Source: Diphasiastrum complanatum (taxonomy: Eukaryota; Streptophyta; Lycopodiopsida; Lycopodiales; Lycopodiaceae). Taken from it: a stretch of DNA of 64,000 nucleotides. Below the pieces are notes generated by a model. That model was not told the DNA's origin, ran no database searches, and was given only the letters and a program-made list of their open reading frames with translations. Of the stretch, positions 11,050-22,943 are shown one piece after another (positions within the stretch are counted from its first letter, which is position 1; the number at the start of each line of letters is the position of its first letter). The position numbers and the translations under genes are program-made. The stretch is taken from positions 11,657,634 through 11,721,633 of the forward strand of contig CM055114.1 of assembly GCA_029204225.1 (NCBI GenBank), in the 5' to 3' direction.

Positions 11050-11698
11050 TAAACTAATTAGTAACAACAATGAAAATCCTTGCTAAGGCTTACCCAACTA
11101 GCAAGGTGACTAGACTAATCCTAGATTAACACCCGAAGGGTAATAAAATGAGATTGCGGCTAATACTAAACAAATAAGCAATAATGAACATGCCACAATA
11201 AAACCGATGAAAAGGAGGCAAGAGGAGGCCCGAGCACCTCCCCTCAAGCTATGCACCTTTCCAAAGGGAACACAAAAAATGAAATAGAATGATAATTCTC
11301 CAAAATAGAGAGCAAGATAGCTTAATCTCAAAAGTGTTATTTACAATGCAAATACCTCTCCTTTTATGGCAAGGAGGGTCTTCCATAAGTGTCTACTAAC
11401 TTATGGGACTAATCTGTTTCTAGCCTTTCTAGAACTTCTAACTTAGAATTTAGAACTTCAATTTTCTTAACTTAGGACAACTTAAGATAAAATATTTCTA
11501 ATCTTAAGTTTCCTAAGTCTAAGTTCTAAATCTAAGTTTAAGCTATTTTATTGTTATTTAAGCTTCTACTCATGGACTTACAAAACACATGCCATGGCTT
11601 GAAGTTTATTGACAGATACTCATACGTGGTATTACAAAACACATGCCACGGACTTTTATTATTTTTTTATTTTCTCTGTGTTAGCACAGTTGCTAACA
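11050..11698 (-). repeat. K1 LTR (3' LTR of the 11.7-14.8 kb element)
   Basis: On the minus strand it starts TGTTAGCA at 11698, directly after a polypurine tract. A TATA-like cataaaagg lies at 11360-11369, followed about 110 bp later by a GC-rich segment (11214-11262) that resembles three tandem hairpins in the K2 LTR. The region 11440-11640 has several near-repeats (ctaagttctaaa; acaaaacacatgcca at about 11580 and 11635). The far border near 11050 is approximate, since I could not find a second copy that fixes it. Confidence 0.5.
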
Positions 11699-11715
11699 TT
11701 ATCCCCCTCCTTATT
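11699..11715 (-). promoter_or_regulatory. Polypurine tract of K1
   Basis: The minus strand reads aataaggagggggat just before TGTTAGCA. It overlaps the end of the long reading frame, as is usual for LTR elements whose last ORF runs to the 3' LTR. Confidence 0.55.
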
Positions 11716-14700
11716 GGATTGGTGGTCCAACACCAATCGACGCCTTTTCGTCCTGGATTTTTTGTGCTTCTTGGAGGCGAGACTGTTTTTGTCGGGAGTG
11801 GTAGATGGTCGTCCCAATGCCCTCCATCATTTGCCACCGTAATTTGTTCAGGAAGGGCATCAGTTTGTAATAATGGAACATACCCTGGAGAAAGTTATGG
11901 GTTTTCCATAGCTCCACCATATCAACGTGCAAGGCGGAAGTAAGTGCAATGCGATAATAGAGTCTTGTAACGTTGATATGGTCGTCTTGCATGCGCAAGG
12001 GTTTATTGATGTCAAGGGCAATTGGGGGTAACCCTCGATTCCAAAAACCTCTGAGTTCTGCCAGAAATGCCACCAGGCCGCAATTATCCGCAAAATATCT
12101 GACATCACGATCAGGATTGCCATGGTGCTTCTAGTAGGAGACTCGACAGTTGGTGACCATGTCTTCGACTAAGTTGCCGGTATCGACTCCTATGAGCTTA
12201 GGCCAAAAGATTCTGTTCTTGACCTTGGTGGCAGGAAACGGTTCTCGCCTTGCTACTGAATAGTAATAAGGATTGGTGCGCATGTAGGAGGGAGCTTCGA
12301 GATATCTGCCATCGAGGTCTTACTTTGCAGGAAGAGCTGATGGCGTCGAGAGGTTGTGGATCCAGGAGTTTGACTGCTACTTTATGTGTTTGACACTGGT
12401 CCAAATCTGGAAGTATGTAGCCACCTCGCTCTTTCATTGTTGGGTACTTCTTTGCAAACTCTTGAGAGACGCGCAACTCCTTGCTTGGTTCTGTGGACTT
12501 GATTCTATCCCGGATGGTGGGGGCTTTAGAGGCAATCTCATGTGCGGTTTGTGGATCGGGATCAAGAGATAGAGGAGGCGAGGGGTTAGCTTCTGCAACG
12601 CATTGTGATTTAGGTGAAAAGTGTCGTGGAATGAAAGTGGGGTTAGTGGTGTCGAGGGGGTTAGACGCGGTGGAAGGAAAAAAAAAATGTTGGGAGCTGG
12701 TACCCCCAGAGCCCGATGGATTGGTTGGTGTTTGAGCTCCTTGACCTAGGGGTTGGCTTTGAAATGCGGAGCCTTGAGTTGCAGGAGGAGGCTGTTGAAA
12801 TCCTGTGCCGTCTCCACCATTAGGTCCATCAAAGTGGTGTCCCAAATCATGAAATTGGGCGTGCTCTGCATGAACCGACGGTGTCGACTGTGCAACAGCC
12901 TTTAAGCGTTCTTCCAGAGTGGCCATGTACTGGTTTCGGGCCTCATAGAAGCAATGTATGATTGTTGTAATTTTGCATGTTGCTCCGTCGTGGCTTTCAG
13001 CTTTTGGGCCAGCGTTTGATAGGCCACCATTGGAATGGCAGTTCCCCCAGGGATAGCTGGTGGTGCGAAGTCGTTGAAGTCCACCATTTCTAATTGTTCT
13101 TTCATAGCGGAACGTGCTACTTGTGAATCTGCTACAGCCTCATCCTTCTCGGCTTTGAGGGTATCGATGGTTTGCTGCATGTTGGATACCTTCAGTTGGA
13201 GCTAGTTCTGGAGATGGATTAGCATATGCTGCTGTTGTTGATTGTAATTTGTGAGGTTTTTGATCTGCAGCTATTGTTGTTTGGTTTCCTCCTCCAGCCT
13301 TGCTTTTTCTTTCTGAAGGCCCGCCATAGCACTATCGTCGAATTGCTGCATAGTGTGTTGTCTCCCTAGGGTGCCGAATATATTGTATTGGAGCTCATTC
13401 ACCAACCATACCGCTTTTTGGACTGTAAGGGGTAGCTTCTGCCAAGGACCAATGTTAGGGAGGTTGCGTATGTAGTTAGGATACAACATGGGGTTAAATG
13501 GTAGAAAATCAGGAGCAGGGCTAGACGGAGGTGTAGGAAAGGCAGGGTGGGGTGATTGTGGATTGAGGGGTGGGGAGAGACTTTGTGACGGAGATTGTGG
13601 GATTGGGTTAGTGGTGACAGTGGTTGATGGGAGTGCAGCTAGTAATTGTAAGGCAAAATCATCTACGTTGACTGTGGAGTCAAGTAGGGTGGAGATTTGT
13701 TTAGTCGAGGGCTTTTGTGAAAGTGTGGAAGAGAAGCTCGTGTTGAGAGTTAGTGAGGGTGTGGAGGTGACATTAAATGGTGGGGGTGGTGGTGGGATTG
13801 TGAGAGCAAGTGATGGAGGGGAGATTGCCTGTGTGGACAGAATCACGCCCATAGGATCAGAGCCAGAAGTGCTTGCCATTCCAAAGCTGCCTGCTGCTGC
13901 TGCTATTGCTTTTCGGCATTGTTGGGCCTGGTTGAAGTAAGGTCGCCTGCTGCTCTAGGACCTCCTTTGGGACCTGAGATGGTTTAAGGCTCCCTCCGGA
14001 TTCAGCATATTCTACCTCGATGTCGCTTGATAGAATGTCTTGTGGGACATTTGCTTCGATACTGACTGCCTTCCCTTTCTGCTTCTTAGTAGGTGGGGCT
14101 GGTGAGACTGGTTCTGCTATCAGTTGGGGGGTGGCTCGCTTTTTTGTGCTTGGATAAACAACATCCAGCTCCTTGATGGTAGCAGCCGCCTTAGACTCCA
14201 ATTGCTTGGTGACCAACATGTGGAGGAGATACCCACATTTGGTAGTTGATTTGCGGGCTTTCAGGGCTCGGCACAACTTCTCCGCTACCTTCTTAGCCCA
14301 CTTATAATTTTGAGTGGGGTCGTTCATGGCGAGGGTTAGAGAGAAGAGATCGCTCGGTGGGATGCGATCCATCTTGATGGTATGTACTGCAGCCATGGTG
14401 ACGATGATCTCTGAGGCGGCCCGTAGATGGAGATCTGTGATGAGTCGGATAGCGATTCCGTCGTTGGCTTGGGCAATGGTTTTGTCGTCGTCTGTCAGAA
14501 ACTTGGTGCCCTTGCCATGGATTGTCTCTCCGAGATTAGGAAAGCCGACACTCTGAAGATCCCCCGGAGTTGATAATAGAATAACTACCAATCTTAATTG
14601 TAAGCCGAAAAGTTTGGAACTCATTCGAATAGGTCGAGTAAGCTGCTCGAATGAGGCTCTCGCTCTGCTGGTCCTGAAAAAGTGTTAGATCAAAACCAAG

Positions 14701-14832
14701 GTTGGTGAGGATATCCTTGGCCAGTGTGAGTTGTTCGGTGTAATTCTTAAGAGAGATCATGATTATATCCCCTGAATAAGGACGAGGGGGTTTATGGCGG
14801 TGCAAGCTCAGTGAGGAATCACGGGAAGCCAT
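11711..14832 (-). pseudogene. K1 long non-pol protein, unrecognised, broken
   Basis: About 1,030 codons on the minus strand, broken by roughly five frameshifts and several stops. The order is: N-terminal globular part from MASRDSSLSL at 14832 (gccATGG context) through KKVAEKLCRALKARKS; a Lys/Pro linker with PPTKKQKGKAV; a Ser/Pro-rich part with a six-proline run (13.5-13.9 kb); a coiled-coil-like part after KLPLTVQKAVWLV (13.0-13.4 kb), cut by TAGs near 13270 and 13204; a Gln/Pro/Gly-rich linker; and a C-terminal part with HVDMVELWKTHNFLQGMFHYY, ending at 11711. I see no CCHC, protease, RT or integrase motif. Placement next to a polypurine tract and LTR suggests a gag-like or passenger protein of a non-autonomous element. 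A related piece lies at 56.4-57.1 kb. Confidence 0.6.
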
Positions 14833-14935
14833 GGCAGCAGTGATTTTAGATTGCTCTAAGAATTTTGAAAATTTTGAAAAAATTTGTCATGAACTCGAGA
14901 GCAGCAATCTAAAATGAACTCGTGGAGAAAGGGTG

Positions 14936-14955
14936 GAGACCTATATATAGACTTT
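14936..14955 (-). promoter_or_regulatory. TATA box upstream of the K1 reading frame
   Basis: ctatatatag at 14941-14950 lies about 110 bp before the ATG at 14832, with a leader lacking upstream ATGs in good context. It looks like a normal plant core promoter. I found no primer site between it and the ATG, so this end may not be an LTR. Confidence 0.5.
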
Positions 14956-15199
14956 TTTGGGCAGGAATTCGCAACTTCACCCAGAATTCGTCCTCAGTGT
15001 CCACGATTTGGTAATGATGATCGAAATTTCGAGGCATCATTCTGAGGGCCTGCGAATTCCTGTAAGTGATTTGTGTTAGCCAAAAGAGAGAAATGTTTGA
15101 TAGTGCAAAAATGTATATGATCAGAATTCGCGGAGGTAATAGAGAAATCGTGAAGATCAACATTAGAGGAGTTTTCAATATCAAAAAGACCCTTTGTAA

Positions 15200-15810
15200 A
15201 GATACTTTTATTTTTTTTCTTTAGTTTCGACCGTCACCAGGCCCAATCAAAATGCATAGATTTGAAATCTACGTAACGTAGTTCAAATTAACTTAAAAGT
15301 AAAAATGCAATATAGAAAACTTTGAAATTTGTGTTCGAGCAGCATGGACGTATCCCATTGATTTCTTCTACTGCCCGACACGTGCTAATATGCCCGACGT
15401 TAATATCTCAAGTTAAATTTACTTTACTATGCTGGTTAGTATAATGAAATTTTCTAACTATACTAATTACAGTTATAGAAATATAGTATGTACAATTACA
15501 TAAAATATGGTATATGCAGTAACTGTGACTGTGTTGGCATTCACATTAGATTAAATATGATACGAAAAATTAAAATTAAGTAACATATCAGAGAGATTTT
15601 TGGCACCCAAGCTTTGAAAATAGCAATGGCGAGGAGACCCAGATCTACAATCAATTCTATGATTCTTTGCAATGAGAAAGATGAAGCTGATAACTGAAAG
15701 CCAACAAAATATATGAAGAACTCATGGGTATTGTTGCATCCATCATCAAAGGGCAATTTTTCGACAAAAGAAAAGAGCAAAAATGACTTACAAATCTTAT
15801 TGGAAAGCAA
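15200..15810 (-). repeat. Dispersed repeat R1, copy 1
   Basis: Its reverse complement aligns with 24.0-24.59 kb along its length. Shared landmarks are gatgatggatgcaacaa, atcagcttcatctttctca, aaatttcatta(c/t)acta and catg(t/c)tgctcg. Reading frames differ between the copies, so it is more likely non-coding repeat or promoter sequence than a gene. It sits upstream of the K1 promoter in the same orientation. Confidence 0.55.
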
Positions 15811-16094
15811 AAATTTTGGAGTTTAAGACTACCCCGGGAGGTCAATCGATATCAGAAGTCTTAGTGCAACATGTATATATGCATTCATAAATCAAAGTAC
15901 ATGAAATCAATCGTCATGATCATAAAAAATGTAATTGTAAGTATATCAAAACATATGCACTCTACAGCAATCATAGGTGATGTTCTTTATTGATGCTCTT
16001 CAGATTATGATTCAAATGCTTCAACATTGTTTTTTTCTTTCAGATCTATATCCATCATGCATAAGTGAATGGGAGCCCGCATAATCACTTGCAG

Positions 16095-16651
16095 GAATAT
16101 TAGACGTGATTCACTCTGATGTTGGAAAGCTACAATACAGAGGAAGAAGTCCAAAGGAACTTGTAGATTGTGGTATCTATTTTTATGAATCTTTATATAT
16201 GCCACAAACAGATGGAGGTTTTGGCAAGCTCGAAGCAATTCCATTGCCTAGTTTTCAAAGTGATGAGTGGCCTACTCCTGATAGCATTGTTTCTGAATCC
16301 TTGAGATGCAAGATACTCATTGATTTAAAAAATGCTATGAAGATAAGCACAGGCTCAAAAATTGTTCATCTAAGTTGGTTTATCTCATTGCATACATTTG
16401 TTGATTTTTTCTCGAGTGCTAGTGTTCGTAGGACACCAACTTTATTTGTTTGCAAGGATTTATCAGATGAGACTTTGTTAGATCTCATGGATCAAGGCTG
16501 GGATAGAGGAGGAGGAGGAGGTGGATGTGTAGTATCTACAGCAATTATAGGAGTATCCAAAACAGAGGTAGCTATATTTATAGCAGCACTATCTACAATG
16601 GATTCTGGGATAGGCTTCACAGAATCTGAAGGGTTGGCTTCACTTTCTTAG
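16095..16651 (+). other. Unrecognised open frame, possible exon
   Basis: A frame of about 185 codons is open from just after a possible splice acceptor (cttgcag, ending 16094): GILDVIHSDVGKLQYRG, through FVDFFSSASVRRTP, to a six-glycine run and a stop at 16651. There is no ATG near its start. I recognise no family. Its last 35 bp overlap the antisense histone-like pseudogene. It may be an orphan exon or chance in AT-rich DNA; no second copy is visible in the window. Confidence 0.25.
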
Positions 16652-17135
16652 GAGCACGCCTGGGGGCTGTCTGCTTCCTAGGACGCTTCGTGGGAAGATG
16701 AGTCCTATCTACAGGAGTTGGTCTAGGAGCAGTAGGCTGGGATACATGTAACCTACAATACCTATCCCTCATTCTCATCAGAAGCTGAAAATCCTTGGAC
16801 ATTATGGTAACCCTCTTGGTATGGATGGCAAGCAAAAAAGAATCCTAAAAAAAACGGCTAATATAATCTTCAGTAGCCTCCTACAGGCACTGAAGAGCAC
16901 TCAGTGTGTATCTAACGTGCTGTATGAGACCATTTCTTGTTATGTTCCGGATAGCACGGTAGAATGAAGCTCTTGGGATCAACAGAGATGTTGACCTCTG
17001 ATACTTGCATATCTTAGAGAGCCACCTGCTGCGGTTGTGCATTCTAGGTCTAGCAGGTGGTGTGATGGCAACCGTAGGAGATGAGGATGAGCCAAGAGAG
17101 AAGATGTCTCTCCTTGTCTACTTTCTCCTATCCAT
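16617..17135 (-). pseudogene. CENH3-like histone H3 pseudogene
   Basis: Single minus-strand frame, 172 codons from ATG at 17135. The start MDRRK-stop-TRR resembles the H3 tail start ARTKQTARK. A short tail leads to KICKYQRSTSLLIP (residues 41-54; H3 has EIRKYQKSTELLI), then ASFYRAIRNIT, RYTLSALQCL-stop-EATEDYI and LLAIHTKRVTIMSKDFQLL (101-119; H3 has LCAIHAKRVTIMPKDIQLA). LLIP, R-Y-T and a loop 1 one residue longer than canonical H3 point to the centromeric variant, which replaces H3 in centromeric nucleosomes. Three TAG stops (17118-17120, 16881-16883, 16845-16847) sit at positions expected to be Gln, Gln and Glu. A 46-residue Pro/Arg/Lys-rich C-tail follows the fold, which is unusual. No introns interrupt the fold, so it may be a retrocopy. 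Confidence 0.75.
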
Positions 17136-17414
17136 GGGCGTGAACTATGTGATAGTGGACTTGTGCATGAAAGTTAGGATGAGAAGGAAGGGATGATAAA
17201 GAACTCGCAGATTACCTTTTGCGTTCTCGAAATTTGCAACATATCGCTTTTGTGCGCGCTCATTGCTGTCCGTTTGCTTGCAAGTATACCTACTCACACA
17301 CAAGTACGATATTTTGTATCTGTCTGTCGTACATATCCATCTTCTACGACATTTTGATAGTTAGTTTTGGTTCAGTTCTCCTGCGCGCACAAGTGCGATA
17401 TTCACGCTACTGCC
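17136..17414. promoter_or_regulatory. Intergenic region between divergent frames
   Basis: 280 bp separates the ATG of the minus-strand histone-like frame (17135) from the ATG of the plus-strand frame (17415). It holds tgtgcgcgctc and cctgcgcgcac motifs but no clear TATA box. A shared bidirectional promoter is possible by position only. Confidence 0.25.
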
Positions 17415-18956
17415 ATGGCCTCTTCCTCATCATTCTCACGAGAATCAGGCTTGAGTTCATTTCTGAGTGAATTTGGAATTACTGAAAACCTAGACTACTT
17501 CTACAGTCTATTCAGGCCATATCTACATGTTTTTCAAGACTGCACAACCAAATTCTGATGTATTTTATGAATATTATGTCAGATTCAGAGATATACTTAG
17601 CAAGCCTATTTTCTCCATAGGTCAACTCCAGTACATGCATTATACTGATCTTGTTCATTTCTTCCTAGCTTTTAGACATAGACTGGATAGAATGTTCACC
17701 GAATTGTTTGATCTTTTCAAAAGTAGTTCTATGTGTTCGTATTGCAACAAGAAATGTCGATTGGTTGAATATCAAAGTGGTTTCGTACTTTTTCTGTTAG
17801 TTCAGATCCCAGATGATGATGAAGTTCCTGTTGCTGACCCTCCTTTTGCACCCTCCTCTGTTCAGTCAGCCATTAAGGATATCAGTCACTTTCTTATCAA
17901 CACTCCTGATAAAGAAAGTGACTTCATTGATTTAAATACTGATGTTCTCTGGGATTCTTTCATTGGCCAAAATACATCTGATGATGAATCCAAATCTATG
18001 GAGGATTCAAAATGTCTTTTCAATTTGCTTGTATATTATATTAATGACGATGTATATTTTACTATTGCTGATCTATGTAAATTTTTTGACTATCGTGAGG
18101 ACGAGGTTCTATGCTTATTATCCGGCACAATTTCCGAATTCTCCAACTTTGTAGATTTTGAGACAGATGACCTTGTTGCTGGTATTGATTTTGATGATGA
18201 GGAGGGTCTTCTGACTGGTGAAGAATGTCTGAATAAGACTTTATCAGATATAGTTGAGGACGGGCGAGACAGACCATCCGATGAAGAATTCACGGCATTT
18301 CAATCCCAGATGAGCTTCCCTCATCCATCATTAATGCATTTCACTGATGATTCCACTTCAGTACGTGGTCATTATATTGATCATCCTGATCTGGTTGCTG
18401 CTGTTGATGAAGAATGTGTAAGTGTTTAATCTTCCTTGCATTTGAATGTTTTCAATCACTGAATGTGTTTTTGCTAACATATTTCCTATTGCAAGATGCT
18501 CTCATAATAGATGATTTTGCTGTGAGACGAGGTGGTTTCAGACAACACGCATTCTCATTCCAAAGGGACAGTGGACTGAGCCACTATCTTCGGCATTTCT
18601 TGAAGAATGAGATTTGTATTGCTCATTCCAAACTGAGCCCAGTCGGGGAGAGTCTTATAATGGCAGTTAAAGCTTTATCATTCTATCTAGGAGGACATAA
18701 ATTTGTTAAGACAAATAAGATCATTTTTGTCAAAAGATCTTATATTTTGAACATTTTAGGCTTTACTGATGGGAATGTTCCTTTAAGGAGCTCCCATTAT
18801 TCATTGTATTCCACTTATATTGAGCTTAGTGGAAATAAGGATAATGCACATCTGTCAGATGCATACGCTAGCAGAGAATTTCTTCATGACAATACTACCA
18901 TAGAATCTGATACAAGATCTGATGATGAATTGTTGACACTTTGTATTTTAGTATAA
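17415..18956 (+). pseudogene. Unrecognised acidic protein, probably two exons
   Basis: Starts MASSSSFSRESGLSS at 17415 (gccATGG context). A frameshift near 17530 moves reading to a 300-codon frame. That part has an aromatic-rich N-terminal half, a CSYCNKKC cluster near 17740, then a long Asp/Glu-rich stretch (IPDDDEV, FETDDL, DFDDEEG). At 18415 a gtgtaagt donor and the ttgcaag acceptor at 18495 would remove an 80-bp intron and keep frame into ALIIDDFAVRRGG, IAHSKLSPVGESL, KALSFYLGGHKFV and FTDGNVPLRSSHYSLY, ending 18956. I do not recognise the family. A partial copy at 54.83-55.15 kb keeps the last part, so it is a repeated or transposed sequence. It is listed as broken because of the frameshift; that could also be a missed small intron. 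Confidence 0.5.
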
Positions 18957-19489
18957 TACAATCAATACATTTATATTGGGTATTTCTCCTCTCTTGTTCA
19001 ATGAATTTTCAAAGCAATTCTGAACATGTCATGATGATCTTCTATTTAGCAATGATGATCTTCTGCTCATCAATCATCTAATTTTCTCTTCATGTATGAA
19101 CTTGCATGCTTTTCTAAACTTGTTTTATTGTGTGGACTTTGTTATGTGTCGAATCTGAACTCTGCGGTAGAACCACTGAAACAATTGACAAATTTAGTTT
19201 CGTTTTTCATTGGTTTCTCCATGTTGTGTATTTCGATGAAATGCTACTCGTGCTTGCCAATGTGACTTCTCCATCCCTTGTGATGACCATACACTCAAGC
19301 TTCCATATGTATTTGCAAAAAATACTGTATGATCTCTTAGTATGTGCTGCATATGTCAAATTCATAATGTTAGTCTTATGTTTGGATCTAAATATATCTC
19401 TTGATATTGGTGACTCTAGTGTGTAGAATGAAACTAAACTTGTTTGGCATGACCGGAATTGTAATGTCATACACCCATAAAAGGTGCAT
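18957..19489. other. No gene recognised
   Basis: AT-rich sequence. The short frames on both strands show no known motif. It may be 3' untranslated sequence of the preceding frame. Confidence 0.4.
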
Positions 19490-20800
<1,311 letters not shown>

Positions 20801-20820
20801 ATAGAGGCAGTGACAACGTC

Positions 20821-21075
20821 TTACGCAATTTCTTCTACGGCCAAAATATTGTAATTTCGGACCAAGACATCTACAAACTCCCATGTGTTACCAACTTTAA
20901 AACTACCGGAAGGTTGTGATTTTTTGAACAAAGAAATTACGAAGTCTTCATTGTGAGATGATTTTCCTACCTCTGCTAAATCATCCGTCAAAACAAAAAG
21001 AGATGTCATTTATATTTTTACAAATTCTACTAAGCTAGAATCTAAATCTATAGTAGCGACAAGTCTGTCTTTTTT
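20821..21075 (-). pseudogene. Unrecognised short coding remnant
   Basis: The minus strand reads VVKKDRLVATIDLDSSLVEF, a stop, then MTSLFVLTDDLAEVGKSS, ending VEEIA at 20821; one further stop follows and reading continues VTASIEATPEKLKDVNEFW. The composition looks protein-like (even use of charged and hydrophobic residues, unlike the AT-rich surroundings), but I do not recognise a family. Confidence 0.3.
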
Positions 21076-21139
21076 AACAACACCTGTTGGCAGTGCTGCT
21101 ATTGCTAAACAAATCCAACACCCAATATGTAAGGTGCTT

Positions 21140-21674
21140 AAAAATTTCAATCAAATGAGTAATTAATTATTGTGGCTTTTTATAAGAAAAGCTCCTTAGA
21201 TCCTGCTTACAAATCACAAACACAATGATAACACACTATGGAGGAACCACCCAACCAAGTAGAAGCATCCAATCAAACTCTAGAAGCCTCACCCCCAAGC
21301 CAAGGAACAAGAAGCATGAATCCACAACCATAATGAGGAGTAGGACGAGTTTGGACCCAATATATAGAGCCAAAAGCATCTTGGGCACATAGCCGTGCAT
21401 AGCCCTAAGTTCCCTATACATAGATTCACCTAGATAGAGTCCTAAGCATGGACCAACTATTCATAGAATTGCTATTGATAGCTCTACACATGCATACACT
21501 GTCTCATACCTTGTCTAAACTCCATTTAGTGTGTTTTGGGCCTCACAAGGATATTAGTTACTTTTAGGTCACGTCCAGTATGACGTGGCATAACTAACAG
21601 CTTGTTTCACTAGAGTACCATGTATCCAAGACTAGGAGCATACTGTATCTTATGTATTGGTCATGGACATAACA
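21140..21674 (-). repeat. 3' LTR of gypsy H (chromodomain type)
   Basis: On the minus strand it starts TGTTATGTCCATGACC at 21674, similar to the start TGTCATGCCCATGAC of the gypsy LTR at 57-61 kb. A TATA box (ctatatattg, 21359-21368) lies about 310 bp in. The far border is approximate. Confidence 0.6.
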
Positions 21675-21688
21675 TCTTCCCTCCTTAA
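21675..21688 (-). promoter_or_regulatory. Polypurine tract of gypsy H
   Basis: The minus strand reads aaggagggaaga directly before the LTR start. Confidence 0.65.
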
Positions 21689-21739
21689 ACTGTTTCTATC
21701 CTTAGAAACTAAACTTCGGAAAATTCTTCTTTATGCTAT

Positions 21740-22722
21740 TAACTCTCTCCTATGAATCATCATCCTCAGTATGACCCTTCCAATGAATTAAGCGCTCAGA
21801 GATAGAACAATTTGTCAATTGTTTATCTCTGGTTCTGAGCACTTTCTCAGGTTCCAAAGGTACACTAAGCGACAAATCTTCCAAATGGGATAAATCCTCA
21901 TCCGATCCAACTGTATCACCATCATGTAAACTTAGTTTCAAACGACTTACATGGAATATTGGGTGTGTAGTTGATTTTTCTTGAAGATCGAGTTCATACG
22001 CCAAAGAACCAATTCTACGTACAATCTTGAAAGGTCCACAATAACAGGTAGACAACTTATAATGCTTTCCTATACGTAACGTCTTAGAATCTTTTGGAAT
22101 CCTAAGATATACCTAGTCATTAACTTTAAAATCTCTTGGAGATTTCTTAAGATTGGTATAGTGTTTAGCTCTATCTTGAGCACTTCGGATACTATTTTTA
22201 GCCACTTGCAACATTTCTTGCATATCATGCATAAAATCAGCAACCTTGTGGATCTTAACAGACTTCGTCTCAACATTTACTGGAGATCTAGATTGAAAAC
22301 TGTAAATAAGCATAAAAGGACTGTAACCTATAGCAGAATGTTTTCTACTATTATATGCAAACTCACCAGTGGAAGATAATCTTCCCAATGAGATTGTCTG
22401 TGAGAAATATACGTCCTCAAATTATCTTCCATAGTTTGATTAGTCCTTTCTGTCTGGCCATATGATTCAGGATGATCAGAAGAACTTAAATTCAAAGAAG
22501 TTTCCAATTTATGGAATACTGCTGACCAAAAGTGACCTGTGAACTTATGATCTCTATCACTAACAATGACACTGGGCAGACCATACAACCGAATTAATTT
22601 TTCAACAAAGATCTGGGCTAAATCAGAAGCCTTTACAGTTGATTTGACTGGTATGAATGCAACTAACTTAGTTAACCGATTCTCTACAACCCAAATAGAA
22701 TCATTTTGTCGTTGGGTCTAAC
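21740..22722 (-). pseudogene. pol: Gypsy H integrase C-terminal half with chromodomain-like end
   Basis: The minus strand begins WVVENRLTKLVAFIPVK (the family has WVVVDRLTK), then YGLPSVIVSDRDHKFTGHFW, which carries the second catalytic Asp, and GQTERTNQTM, which carries the catalytic Glu. Next come the GAFAYN-like segment, DYVYLRIPKDS with a stop at the first Tyr, GPFKIVRRIGSLAYEL, HPIFHVSRLK, and a chromodomain-like WKGHTEDDDS end. It is homologous to 58.1-59.2 kb. A frameshift lies near 22390. The first integrase half, RT and gag are gone; homology stops near 22722. Confidence 0.85.
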
Positions 22723-22943
22723 AAAAAACAAATCAAATTGCTAGTATAGACCAAATGAGCCTTAATTTTCTTAAATCCCAATTCCATTTCTTCATGTGCA
22801 ATTAGTTTATGATCCTATTCTAGAATGCTTTCATCAAATTTCATTGCAAAAAATCTTAAGCAAGAGTATAATACTTGTGTTTCACATAACTATATTAGGC
22901 ATATAAGGTTAATATGTAACACAATCTTCAGTGTGGAAGGTTG
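22723..22943. other. Junction sequence, no feature
   Basis: AT-rich stretch between the truncated gypsy H integrase and a family-G LTR. Nothing is recognisable. Confidence 0.4.

Noticed and set aside
13488-13940. 150-codon Gly/Val-rich plus-strand frame
   Set aside because: It is the antisense of the Ser/Pro-rich part of the K1 protein and is explained by its composition.
17005-17196. 63-codon plus-strand frame with a hydrophobic stretch
   Set aside because: It lies antisense to the CENH3-like frame and has no domain of its own.
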